Shown: in pieces, positions 1-5,698 of the stretch
Layout of the letters: each line of letters starts with the position of its first letter
Position numbering within the stretch: the first letter of the stretch is position 1
NCBI GenBank assembly: GCA_028280675.1
Contig: JANQLI010000092.1
Location: 1-7,286, forward strand
Reading direction: 5' to 3'
DNA: 7,286 nt
DNA from: Alphaproteobacteria bacterium
GTDB taxonomy: Bacteria; Pseudomonadota; Alphaproteobacteria; SMXP01
Translations under genes and position numbers: made by a program
Notes under the pieces: generated by a model
Databases searched by the model: none
Told to the model about the DNA's origin: nothing
The model's input: only the letters and a program-made list of their open reading frames with translations

Positions 1-573
1 TGTGCGATTATCGCCCGGCACCCAGAGCACGTCGTTTTTGCCGCCATCATTGACCACTCTGCCCAAAACAAAAAGATGATCCGAAAGACGATTCATATAG
101 TGAATGGCGAAGGGATTGACATGTTCATTTTCAATTTCATTGAGTGCGACCATCAGCCGTTCCGCACGCCGCGCCACGGTGCGCGCGTGATGCAGATGGG
201 CAGCCGCTGCACTGCCTCCGGGGAGAATAAAAGAGGTGAGGGGATTTAGGTCCGCATTCATCACATCAATTTCCACTTCAAGGCGGCGGACTTGTTCTTC
301 GATAATGCGTAACGGTTCAAACTCAAGTGGCGCGTCAGCTTCTGGGGTGCAAAGATCCGCACCCAGATCAAACAGATCATTTTGAATCCGCGCCAGCATG
401 TCATCATGTGCGCCGTCAAGGTGAAGGCGAACGATCCCGATGATTGCATTCACTTCATCAACAGTGCCGTAAGCGTCAATGCGTGGATCGGCTTTCGAGA
501 CACGCGCGCCGGTGCCAAGGCCGGTTGTCCCTTTATCACCTGTCTTCGTATAGATCTTATTCAGCTTGACCAT
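1..573 (-). CDS. pduO: ATP:cob(I)alamin adenosyltransferase, PduO/MMAB type (3' end cut by window edge)
   Basis: This cytoplasmic enzyme transfers the 5'-deoxyadenosyl group of ATP to cob(I)alamin, giving coenzyme B12. The reading frame is open for 191 codons from ATG 573 to base 1. The family is about 190 residues long, so only a few residues and the stop should be missing. Visible motifs are the N-terminal ATP-binding loop TKTGDKGTT (9-17), RVSKADPRIDAYGTVDEVNA (24-43), FILPGG (115-120), the arginine-rich helix ARTVARRAER (130-139) and YMNRLSDHLF (159-168). The terminal LWVPGDNR matches the usual family ending. An AAGGA ribosome binding site (583-587) lies 9 nt before the start and overlaps the TAA of the upstream HIG1-type gene, which suggests translational coupling. 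In many alphaproteobacteria this pair precedes the electron-transfer flavoprotein genes, which may lie to the left. The family assignment is very secure; the exact physiological corrinoid substrate is not shown. Confidence 0.95.
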   Translation of the reverse strand, partial: MVKLNKIYTKTGDKGTTGLGTGARVSKADPRIDAYGTVDEVNAIIGIVRLHLDGAHDDMLARIQNDLFDLGADLCTPEADAPLEFEPLRIIEEQVRRLEVEIDVMNADLNPLTSFILPGGSAAAAHLHHARTVARRAERLMVALNEIENEHVNPFAIHYMNRLSDHLFVLGRVVNDGGKNDVLWVPGDNRT

Positions 574-585
574 GACACTCTGTCC

Positions 586-780
586 TTAAGAGGCAAACCA
601 AAGGCCCGCCATCATCAACATCACCGCAATGAATTGCAGTAACACCCGCAACCGCATCAGCTTGTTGGAATAAGACCGGCTGACATCTCCTCCCTTAAAC
701 AAAGTATATATGCCCGCCATCAGGGTCAGCAAGACAGCGGCGAGGGCAAAAGGGATGAGTGTATTGATGACTGATTCCAT
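586..780 (-). CDS. HIG1-domain twin-transmembrane small protein
   Basis: This 64-residue inner-membrane protein has two hydrophobic helices (about 7-28 and 46-62) joined by a short polar, basic loop. The loop carries R43-x-R45-x3-Q49, matching the core of the HIG1 (hypoxia-induced gene 1) family motif; the motif's first position, usually Q or I, is N39 here. In mitochondria and some bacteria HIG1 proteins associate with cytochrome oxidase and respiratory supercomplexes, but nothing here proves that role. The stop codon overlaps the ribosome binding site of the cobalamin adenosyltransferase 12 nt downstream, so the two are probably co-transcribed and coupled. ATG 780 has only a weak Shine-Dalgarno-like GAG upstream. 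No other start gives a complete first helix. Confidence 0.85.
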   Translation of the reverse strand: MESVINTLIPFALAAVLLTLMAGIYTLFKGGDVSRSYSNKLMRLRVLLQFIAVMLMMAGLWFAS

Positions 781-811
781 AATGTACTCAGTTTATGACG
801 ATCCGGCGCGC

Positions 812-841
812 ACTATCGCCTGTCTGTGAAAGACTTGTCCA
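812..841 (-). promoter_or_regulatory. Possible sigma70-type promoter for the HIG1-pduO pair
   Basis: On the minus strand, TGGACA (836-841, five of six to TTGACA) is followed after 18 bp by GATAGT (812-817, four of six to TATAAT). It lies in the 84-bp gap after the amidohydrolase stop and would give a leader of about 25 nt before ATG 780. The match is modest, and read-through from the upstream amidohydrolase gene is the alternative. Confidence 0.3.
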
Positions 842-864
842 GTCCTAAGGTGTCGCAGGTGCGC

Positions 865-2232
865 TTAGGGTGTGGTCGCAACACCGTTCTGACGTGCAAT
901 GTGTCCCGCCTTCATCACGAAATCGATCTCTTTGAGAATAGCAATGTTCTCCAATGGATTCTCCATCACGGCGATAATATCAGCCCGTTTGCCGACCTCA
1001 AGAGACCCGGCTTTCTCGGCAATGCCGAAAAGCTCTGCCGTCCCCATGGTTGCCATGTAAATGGCGTCGCGTGGACTCACGCCAAATTCCACCAGCATGT
1101 TAAATTCTTCGGCGTTTTCTCCATGATTAAAGGTGCCTGCATCGGTGCCAAACGCAATGTTCGCCCCGGCCGCATAGGCGCGTTCCAAAGCGGCATATTC
1201 TTTCCGTAACACATAGGATGAGGCGTCTTTACTACCAAGAACAGGCATCAAATAACGCGGCGGCAAGCTCGCCATGAGGGTCGGCACAAGATAGGCGCCG
1301 CTGTCTTTCATCATCGCAATGCCTTCGTCATCAAGAAGAAAGCCATGTTCAATGGAATCAACACCAGCGCGTATTGCATCTTTAATGGCTTTGGGATCAT
1401 AGGCATGGGCCGTGACTTTGAGATTGCGCTCATGTGCGGTGTCGATAATTGACTTCATCTCTTCGAAGGTCATGTTTTGGGCCAGACCGGAATTGCTGCT
1501 AAAGCCTCCGGTGATAGTTATCTTGATCATATCAACGCCGAGCTTATGCAAATATCGGATAACCCGGCGGCACTCATCCGGGCTGTCGCAGAGCGCTTCT
1601 TTGAGTCGCGATGACATCTTTGTGGCGTCATCATTGTCGCTGCCATCGGCGTGCGCGCCTGTCGTCGAGACGGCTTGTCCGGAGACAATCAATGTCGGCC
1701 CGGTTGTGCGGCCTGCATTGATTTCATCACGGAGGGCGAGCACAGAATTATCCGGTGATCCTACATCGCGCACGGTTGTGAATCCGGATTGCAAGGTGAT
1801 TTGGGCATTTTTGTAGGCAATCAATGTGTTTTCGGCGGCGCTTTTCCCATTGCGAATACTGGCTTGGCGTAAGCTCGGCACATTGCGATAAGCGAGGTGA
1901 ACATGCGCGTCCATCAGGCCGGGAAGGGCGATGCGATCTTTGAGGTCGGCGACAGTGACCGCGGCGTCATCCGTAAGCGCAAGGTCTTGTGCGCTGAGAT
2001 AACCATCTTCGATGCGCGCGATCTGATCATTTTCAACGAGCAGCGTTATGTTATCGCGTTGAATGAGACTCTCACCCACAAGCGCTGTGCCAATATGGAG
2101 AATATGATAGGTGCTTGGGCCGGACCGCGCCCGCTCACCACGTAGATTTTGGCTGTGGCCAAAGCCCATCACAAAGAAAACACTGATCAGCACCGTGACA
2201 TATGTAATGGTGTTTTTATTTCCCAAAAACAT
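865..2232 (-). CDS. Exported or membrane-anchored amidohydrolase (metal-dependent hydrolase, imidazolonepropionase/prolidase-like)
   Basis: This 455-residue protein belongs to the amidohydrolase superfamily, in the metal-dependent group often annotated as Xaa-Pro dipeptidase-like or imidazolonepropionase-like. The beta/alpha-barrel metal ligands are all visible: H110 and H112 in GLMDAHVHL, K237 in MIKITITGG (the candidate carbamylated lysine), H276 in VTAHAYDP, H296 in SIEHGF and D364 in FGTDAG. The C-terminal segment LEVGKRADIIAV is the usual return to the small beta domain. Residues 8-25 are hydrophobic after a lysine, indicating a signal peptide or N-terminal anchor, so activity is probably periplasmic; no clear AxA cleavage site is visible. 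The ATG at 2232 has an AGAGG ribosome binding site 5 nt upstream, which is buried in a predicted hairpin. The next Met (22) would destroy the export segment. The gene follows the dioxygenase by 69 bp. Substrate cannot be read from sequence; acyl-amino acid, dipeptide or lactone hydrolysis are all possible. Confidence 0.9.
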   Translation of the reverse strand: MFLGNKNTITYVTVLISVFFVMGFGHSQNLRGERARSGPSTYHILHIGTALVGESLIQRDNITLLVENDQIARIEDGYLSAQDLALTDDAAVTVADLKDRIALPGLMDAHVHLAYRNVPSLRQASIRNGKSAAENTLIAYKNAQITLQSGFTTVRDVGSPDNSVLALRDEINAGRTTGPTLIVSGQAVSTTGAHADGSDNDDATKMSSRLKEALCDSPDECRRVIRYLHKLGVDMIKITITGGFSSNSGLAQNMTFEEMKSIIDTAHERNLKVTAHAYDPKAIKDAIRAGVDSIEHGFLLDDEGIAMMKDSGAYLVPTLMASLPPRYLMPVLGSKDASSYVLRKEYAALERAYAAGANIAFGTDAGTFNHGENAEEFNMLVEFGVSPRDAIYMATMGTAELFGIAEKAGSLEVGKRADIIAVMENPLENIAILKEIDFVMKAGHIARQNGVATTP

Positions 2233-2235
2233 GCA

Positions 2236-2267
2236 AACCTCTCTCCCTTGTTTCAGGGAAAGAGGTT
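2236..2267 (-). promoter_or_regulatory. Leader hairpin covering the amidohydrolase ribosome binding site
   Basis: Arms 2236-2248 and 2255-2267 are complementary over 13 bp, with one G-U wobble in the minus-strand transcript and a 6-nt loop (GAAACA). The 3' arm, AGGGAGAGAGGTT, contains the Shine-Dalgarno sequence of the amidohydrolase, and the stem ends 3 nt before its ATG. No run of U follows directly, so an intrinsic terminator after the dioxygenase is less likely than a structure that lowers translation. The pairing is read directly; the regulatory role is inferred. Confidence 0.6.
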
Positions 2268-2301
2268 ACGCCGTGTTTGTGTTCTTGTCGAATAGCGGTG
2301 G

Positions 2302-3180
2302 CTAGACCGGGCGTTCCGTATCACAGAGTGCAATGCGGTGATTAAGGCGGTAACAGGGCTGGAAGTCCGGCACGACCACATGCTGCGTTGAGCGGTTATC
2401 CCACATTGCCAGCGTTCCGTTTTCCCAATGGAGCCGGCACGCAAACATTGGTTTTTTCAAGTGGTCGAACAGGAATTTGAGAATCACCTGGCTCTCATCT
2501 TCTGCCATCCCAACAATCTGTGATGTCACCATCTCATTGACAAACAGGGATTTGCGTCCTGTTTCAGGATGTGTGCGCACGATTGGATGTTCAACGGGTG
2601 GGTAATGCTCGTGAATGCGGACTTTCATTTTCGGATCTTCCATGCCGGGTGCGAGCTTGCCAAAATTTGCTGAGAGATCATGAATCGCTTTTAAGCCATC
2701 CAACATGTTGCGCATGGGTTCGGACAGTGCATAGTAAGCTGCTTCGCAATTGATCCACATGGTGTCGCCGCCAGCATCTGGCATTTCGATGCCGTAGAGA
2801 AGCGACCCTTTTGATGGGATCTCAACAAATGTATCGTCTGCATGCATGTTCACATCGCCAGAGACTTGGTTCTGCATGGTGTATTCTTGTTTTTTAATGT
2901 CAGGATGACTTTCCAGGCGTGGGATGCTGCCGCCTCCTTGCGGTTCGCCAAAATACTTTGCGACACGCACATGATCATCCGGCGTTAAAGTCTGTCCACG
3001 GAAGAAAAGCACTTGATAGTGCACCCAGGCTTGGCTGATTTCTTTAATTGTTTTGTCGTCCAGGTCTTTGCTGAGATCCAGTCCTTCAATATACGCGCCA
3101 ATATGCCCTGTCATAGGTTTTGCTGTGAATGTGGTGAAGGTCGGTTCATTCTCGCGCTTGGCAAGCACTTCATATGTCAT
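2302..3180 (-). CDS. TauD/TfdA-family 2-oxoglutarate- and Fe(II)-dependent dioxygenase
   Basis: This 292-residue cytoplasmic enzyme is close to the 283 residues of E. coli TauD. Such enzymes couple oxidative decarboxylation of 2-oxoglutarate to hydroxylation of a substrate, often a sulfonate, aryloxyacetate or other organic acid. The iron triad is intact: H113 and D115 in MHADDTF, and H267 in STQHVVV. R278 sits 11 residues after H267, as TauD R266 (2-oxoglutarate) does after H255. R282 sits 15 after, matching TauD R270, which contacts the taurine sulfonate. Other family segments are GGDTMWINCEAAYYALS (137-153) and RTHPETGRKSLFVN (202-215). The Trp preceding the HxD motif in TauD is Met112 here, so the substrate may differ from taurine. 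The ATG at 3180 has GGGAG 7 nt upstream. The gene diverges from phoR and probably leads a unit with the amidohydrolase. Family is secure; substrate is unknown. Confidence 0.93.
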   Translation of the reverse strand: MTYEVLAKRENEPTFTTFTAKPMTGHIGAYIEGLDLSKDLDDKTIKEISQAWVHYQVLFFRGQTLTPDDHVRVAKYFGEPQGGGSIPRLESHPDIKKQEYTMQNQVSGDVNMHADDTFVEIPSKGSLLYGIEMPDAGGDTMWINCEAAYYALSEPMRNMLDGLKAIHDLSANFGKLAPGMEDPKMKVRIHEHYPPVEHPIVRTHPETGRKSLFVNEMVTSQIVGMAEDESQVILKFLFDHLKKPMFACRLHWENGTLAMWDNRSTQHVVVPDFQPCYRLNHRIALCDTERPV

Positions 3181-3212
3181 TGGTCATCTCCCATAAACGC
3201 ACGATCATTAGA

Positions 3213-3235
3213 GACATATGCGCTTCGAATATGTC
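3213..3235. repeat. Perfect 7-bp inverted repeat in the dioxygenase leader
   Basis: GACATAT (3213-3219) and ATATGTC (3229-3235) are perfect reverse complements separated by 9 nt. The repeat lies 32 bp upstream of the dioxygenase start and downstream of its predicted promoter, so it could be a leader RNA hairpin or a repressor site. With only seven A/T-rich pairs, chance is possible. Confidence 0.4.
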
Positions 3236-3245
3236 GTTGTGGGCA

Positions 3246-3273
3246 ATTATTGACATTTTCAGAATTAAGTCAA
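3246..3273 (-). promoter_or_regulatory. Predicted sigma70-type promoter of the dioxygenase (-amidohydrolase) unit
   Basis: On the minus strand, TTGACT (3268-3273, five of six to TTGACA) and AATAAT (3246-3251, five of six to TATAAT) are separated by 16 bp. Transcription would begin near 3239 and give a leader of about 60 nt before ATG 3180. It is the best hexamer pair I found in this AT-rich intergenic region. Confidence 0.5.
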
Positions 3274-3284
3274 CTGATTTAATT
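3263..3284. promoter_or_regulatory. 22-bp palindrome overlapping the dioxygenase -35, candidate operator
   Basis: AATTAAGTCA (3263-3272) and TGATTTAATT (3275-3284) are complementary at nine of ten positions around a 2-bp centre. The left half contains the predicted -35 of the leftward dioxygenase promoter. Size, symmetry and position fit a dimeric helix-turn-helix repressor site. No regulator gene is in the window, so the binding protein is unknown. Confidence 0.45.
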
Positions 3285-3309
3285 TTTTGTTTATATGGCC
3301 CATCATGTG

Positions 3310-3338
3310 ATGACAACATATTGAAAACAATGTGAAAA
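3310..3338 (-). promoter_or_regulatory. Pho-box-like array of three half-sites, 11-bp period, in the phoR/dioxygenase intergenic region
   Basis: Read on the minus strand, TTGTCAT (3310-3316), TTTTCAA (3321-3327) and TTTTCAC (3332-3338) recur every 11 bp. Against the half-site CTGTCAT they match at six, four and four of seven positions. The spacing equals that of PhoB-bound direct repeats and of the strong array before pstS. Orientation points to the dioxygenase, but phoR autoregulation is also possible. The two outer units are weak, so confidence is low. Confidence 0.35.
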
Positions 3339-3456
3339 ACCAATTATTTGAAATTGCGGCTCTGATATGCTCAAAAGAAGCGCATTTAATCCGATGACAA
3401 AAGAGGGGTGTACGTACATCTCGTGCTGCGTCATATGCACACGAACATGCCGTGCC

Positions 3457-3462
3457 AAGGAG
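3457..3462 (+). promoter_or_regulatory. Ribosome binding site that decides the phoR start
   Basis: AAGGAG lies 7 nt before TTG 3470, an ideal spacing. It lies inside the longer frame that would begin at GTG 3452, and nothing resembling a Shine-Dalgarno sequence precedes that GTG. The TTG start is therefore preferred. Confidence 0.8.
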
Positions 3463-3469
3463 AATCGTT

Positions 3470-4519
3470 TTGGAGAGCGCCATTCTGAATACTTTGCCGG
3501 ATCCGATCATTCTTTTGAATGAGAATCGTGAGGTCGTCGGAGCGAACAGCGCTGCAGAAGACTTGATAGGAGAGGCCTATCTCAACCGTGAGCTGGCGTT
3601 CTCGTTGCGCCATCCTGACTTGTTGGCTGCTGTGGATACGGTTCTCAATGGGGCTGAACCGGATGTGACGCGAATCTCAATGAGTCATCCCGTGCCGCGT
3701 AGTTTTGAGATGTATGTCACCGCCATCGTCAAGAGCGGGCACGAGATCGCTGGCGTGACACAAGAGCCCGCCTCGGTTCTTGTTGTATTGCATGATGTCA
3801 CGACAGCAACGCATGCGGAAGAATTCCGCAAAGACTTTATTGCAAATTTAAGTCACGAATTACGCTCGCCTTTGTCCTCCTTGCTCGGATTTATTGAAAC
3901 CTTGCAAGGAACAGCCCAGGATGATCTCGATACGCGCAAACGCTTTCTCGCGATTATGCAACACGAAGCGAATCGGATGCGAAGCCTCATCGATGATTTG
4001 CTGTCATTGGCGAAGATTGAAGCGAATGAGCATATTCGCCCAGATGGCGTGGTCCATCTCAAGAATGTGATTGCTATGGTGTGCGAGCCCTTGGCGCCGA
4101 AAGCCGAGGGACGGCACATGCCCATCGATGTTGATGTCAGGGGTGATGTGCCCGCGATTAATGGCGATCACAACGAACTGTTTCAGGTGTTTAATAATTT
4201 GATTGATAACGCCATTAAGTATGGCGAAGAAAAAACCCCGGTCACTGTTGTGATTGAAGCCGTGGACCGTATCCCGCATATCGGGACGCCTGGTGTGTCC
4301 GTCGCCATTACCAATCAGGGGGAGCCGATCCCCATGGAGCAAATTCCACGATTGACGGAGCGTTTCTACCGTGTGGACGAGGGGCGGTCGCGGTCCATGG
4401 GTGGCACCGGCTTAGGGCTTGCGATTGTAAAACATATGGTCAATCACCACCGGGGGCGCCTGGCGATCGAGAGTCTGCCTGAAAAAGGCACGACTTTTAC
4501 CGTTTTCCTGCCGTTATAA
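3470..4519 (+). CDS. phoR: Phosphate-regulon sensor histidine kinase PhoR (soluble form)
   Basis: This 349-residue histidine kinase is expected to autophosphorylate and to phosphorylate or dephosphorylate PhoB according to phosphate status. From the TTG start, residues 1-110 form a PAS-like sensor region. A DHp domain follows, with phosphoacceptor H129 in NLSHELRSPL. The HATPase domain has the N box NNLIDNAIKYG (242-252), F box RLTERFYRVD (294-303) and G2 box GGTGLGLAIVKH (311-322). The G1 box is altered: the usual D-x-G-x-G-I reads N282-Q-G284-E-P286-I, so both the adenine-contacting Asp and the second Gly are replaced. No transmembrane segment is present. An in-frame TGA at 3395 rules out an upstream extension with one, so the protein is probably cytoplasmic and may sense through the Pst complex and PhoU. 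The long F-box sequence is typical of PhoR. The gene precedes pstS by 144 bp on the same strand, which supports the name. Confidence 0.9.
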   Translation: MESAILNTLPDPIILLNENREVVGANSAAEDLIGEAYLNRELAFSLRHPDLLAAVDTVLNGAEPDVTRISMSHPVPRSFEMYVTAIVKSGHEIAGVTQEPASVLVVLHDVTTATHAEEFRKDFIANLSHELRSPLSSLLGFIETLQGTAQDDLDTRKRFLAIMQHEANRMRSLIDDLLSLAKIEANEHIRPDGVVHLKNVIAMVCEPLAPKAEGRHMPIDVDVRGDVPAINGDHNELFQVFNNLIDNAIKYGEEKTPVTVVIEAVDRIPHIGTPGVSVAITNQGEPIPMEQIPRLTERFYRVDEGRSRSMGGTGLGLAIVKHMVNHHRGRLAIESLPEKGTTFTVFLPL

Positions 4520-4542
4520 AAGCATCACATCGCCCCAGCGCT

Positions 4543-4571
4543 TTGTCATAAAAGTGTTACAAAACTGCCAT
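4543..4571 (+). promoter_or_regulatory. Pho box: three PhoB half-sites upstream of pstS
   Basis: TTGTCAT (4543-4549), GTGTTAC (4554-4560) and CTGCCAT (4565-4571) are direct repeats with an exact 11-bp period. They are separated by AAAA spacers and followed by another A run. Against the PhoB half-site CTGTCAT the matches are six, four and six of seven. PhoB dimers bind two adjacent units, so three units allow two overlapping sites. The array lies about 95 bp before the pstS start and replaces the -35 function in this promoter class. I cannot assign a clear -10 in the following 40 bp. Confidence 0.85.
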
Positions 4572-4647
4572 AAAAAGGAATCCACTTCCTCTTACGCCTA
4601 TGCCCGTTCGAGCGTTAAGCATGATGACGTCGTTCAATGTGGACTTT

Positions 4648-4653
4648 AAGGAG
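4648..4653 (+). promoter_or_regulatory. Ribosome binding site that decides the pstS start
   Basis: AAGGAG lies 10 nt before ATG 4664. It lies within the longer frame starting at ATG 4637, which would add nine residues in front of a typical signal peptide, so the inner ATG is chosen. Confidence 0.8.
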
Positions 4654-4663
4654 TGTGATTCTC

Positions 4664-5698
4664 ATGAATGTTAAACCTCTCATTGCAGGTCTCGCGATCT
4701 CTGTATCGCTGACCTCTGCGGCAGTTGCCCGCGACCAGATCCGTATTGTTGGATCTTCAACTGTGTATCCCTTTGCAACAGCCGTTGCAGAGAAATTCGG
4801 TAAAACAACCGTTTACAAAACCCCTGTGATTGAAAGCACGGGGTCTGGCGGTGGAATGAAATTGTTCTGCTCAGGTACTGGTGTTGATACACCGGATATC
4901 ACCAACGCTTCCCGTAAAATCAAAAGCTCTGAAATTGAGCTTTGCGCCTCAAATGGTGTTGGCGGGATTGTTGAAGTCAAAGTTGGTTACGATGGTATCG
5001 TGATGGGTAATTCGATCAATGCTGATCAAATGAGCTTGACACGCCGTGATATCTATCTTGCTCTCGCCAAAGAAATTCCTGGTGATGCACCTGGTTCTTG
5101 GATAGAGAACCCAAACAAAACCTGGAAAGACGTAAATTCTGCGCTTCCTGATCGTAAGATTGAGGTGCTTGGCCCTCCTCCAACGTCAGGTACGCGTGAT
5201 GCATTTGCAGAGCTTGCTCTTGAAGGCGGCTGCAAAACGTTTGACTGGGTGAAAGCTCTGAAAAAAGAAGACAAGAAACTCTACAAAGCAAAATGTCACA
5301 CTGTCCGTGAAGATGGTGCGTACATCGAAGCTGGTGAGAACGACAACTTGATCGTTCAAAAACTGAACGCAAACCCAAATGCGTTTGGTGTGTTTGGTTA
5401 CAGCTTCCTTGATCAAAACTCTGACATGATCCAAGGCAGCATTGTTGGTGATATTGCGCCTACCTTTGAAGCAATTTCAGACGGCAGCTACCCAATCTCA
5501 CGTTCGCTCTATTTCTACGTGAAAAAAGCGCACATTGGCGTCGTGCCTGGCATCAAGCGTTATCTTGACGAGTTCTCAAGCGAAGCTGCTTGGGGCCCTG
5601 AAGGTTACCTTGCCGATAAAGGTTTGATTCCAATGCCTGATGCAGAGCGTCAATCTGTACGAGAAAATGTGAGTAACTTGAATGAGCTCGGTTCTTAA
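4664..5698 (+). CDS. pstS: Periplasmic phosphate-binding protein PstS
   Basis: This 344-residue precursor is the substrate-binding component of the high-affinity phosphate ABC transporter. It captures phosphate in the periplasm and delivers it to PstC/PstA. A Sec signal peptide spans residues 1-22 (Lys4, hydrophobic core, cleavage after AVA). The mature protein opens with QIRIVGSSTVYPF, whose Ser/Thr residues bind phosphate oxygens. It continues with ESTGSGGGMKLFCSG (57-71), DITNASRKIK (78-87) and PPPTSGTRDAF (171-181), all phosphate-contact segments of the PstS family. The mature form has four cysteines (69, 94, 190, 211), so disulfides are possible. Synonymous codons lean to GGT, CGT, GTT and AAA more than in neighbouring genes, consistent with strong expression under phosphate starvation. 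Transcription probably starts downstream of the Pho box at 4543-4571. Its 3' end overlaps pstC by 17 nt. Confidence 0.96.
   Translation: MNVKPLIAGLAISVSLTSAAVARDQIRIVGSSTVYPFATAVAEKFGKTTVYKTPVIESTGSGGGMKLFCSGTGVDTPDITNASRKIKSSEIELCASNGVGGIVEVKVGYDGIVMGNSINADQMSLTRRDIYLALAKEIPGDAPGSWIENPNKTWKDVNSALPDRKIEVLGPPPTSGTRDAFAELALEGGCKTFDWVKALKKEDKKLYKAKCHTVREDGAYIEAGENDNLIVQKLNANPNAFGVFGYSFLDQNSDMIQGSIVGDIAPTFEAISDGSYPISRSLYFYVKKAHIGVVPGIKRYLDEFSSEAAWGPEGYLADKGLIPMPDAERQSVRENVSNLNELGS

Noticed and set aside
830..846. Small stem after the amidohydrolase stop (6 bp including a G-U, loop of 5) followed by three U in the minus-strand transcript.
   Set aside because: Too short and too weak for an intrinsic terminator, with no real U tract.
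826..1209. 127-codon plus-strand frame.
   Set aside because: It is antisense to the end of the amidohydrolase, has no recognisable domain and no ribosome site; the opposite strand carries complete catalytic motifs.
1412..1816. 134-codon plus-strand frame.
   Set aside because: Antisense shadow across the metal-ligand region of the amidohydrolase.
3250..3255. Perfect TTGACA on the plus strand, a possible phoR -35.
   Set aside because: No acceptable -10 hexamer 15-19 bp downstream. The same bases are better explained by the leftward promoter, so the phoR promoter remains unassigned.
4637..4663. Upstream in-frame ATG for pstS.
   Set aside because: The ribosome binding site lies downstream of it, and it would add nine residues before the signal peptide.
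5016..5378. 120-codon minus-strand frame inside pstS.
   Set aside because: Shadow of a gene with a clear signal peptide and phosphate-binding motifs on the other strand.
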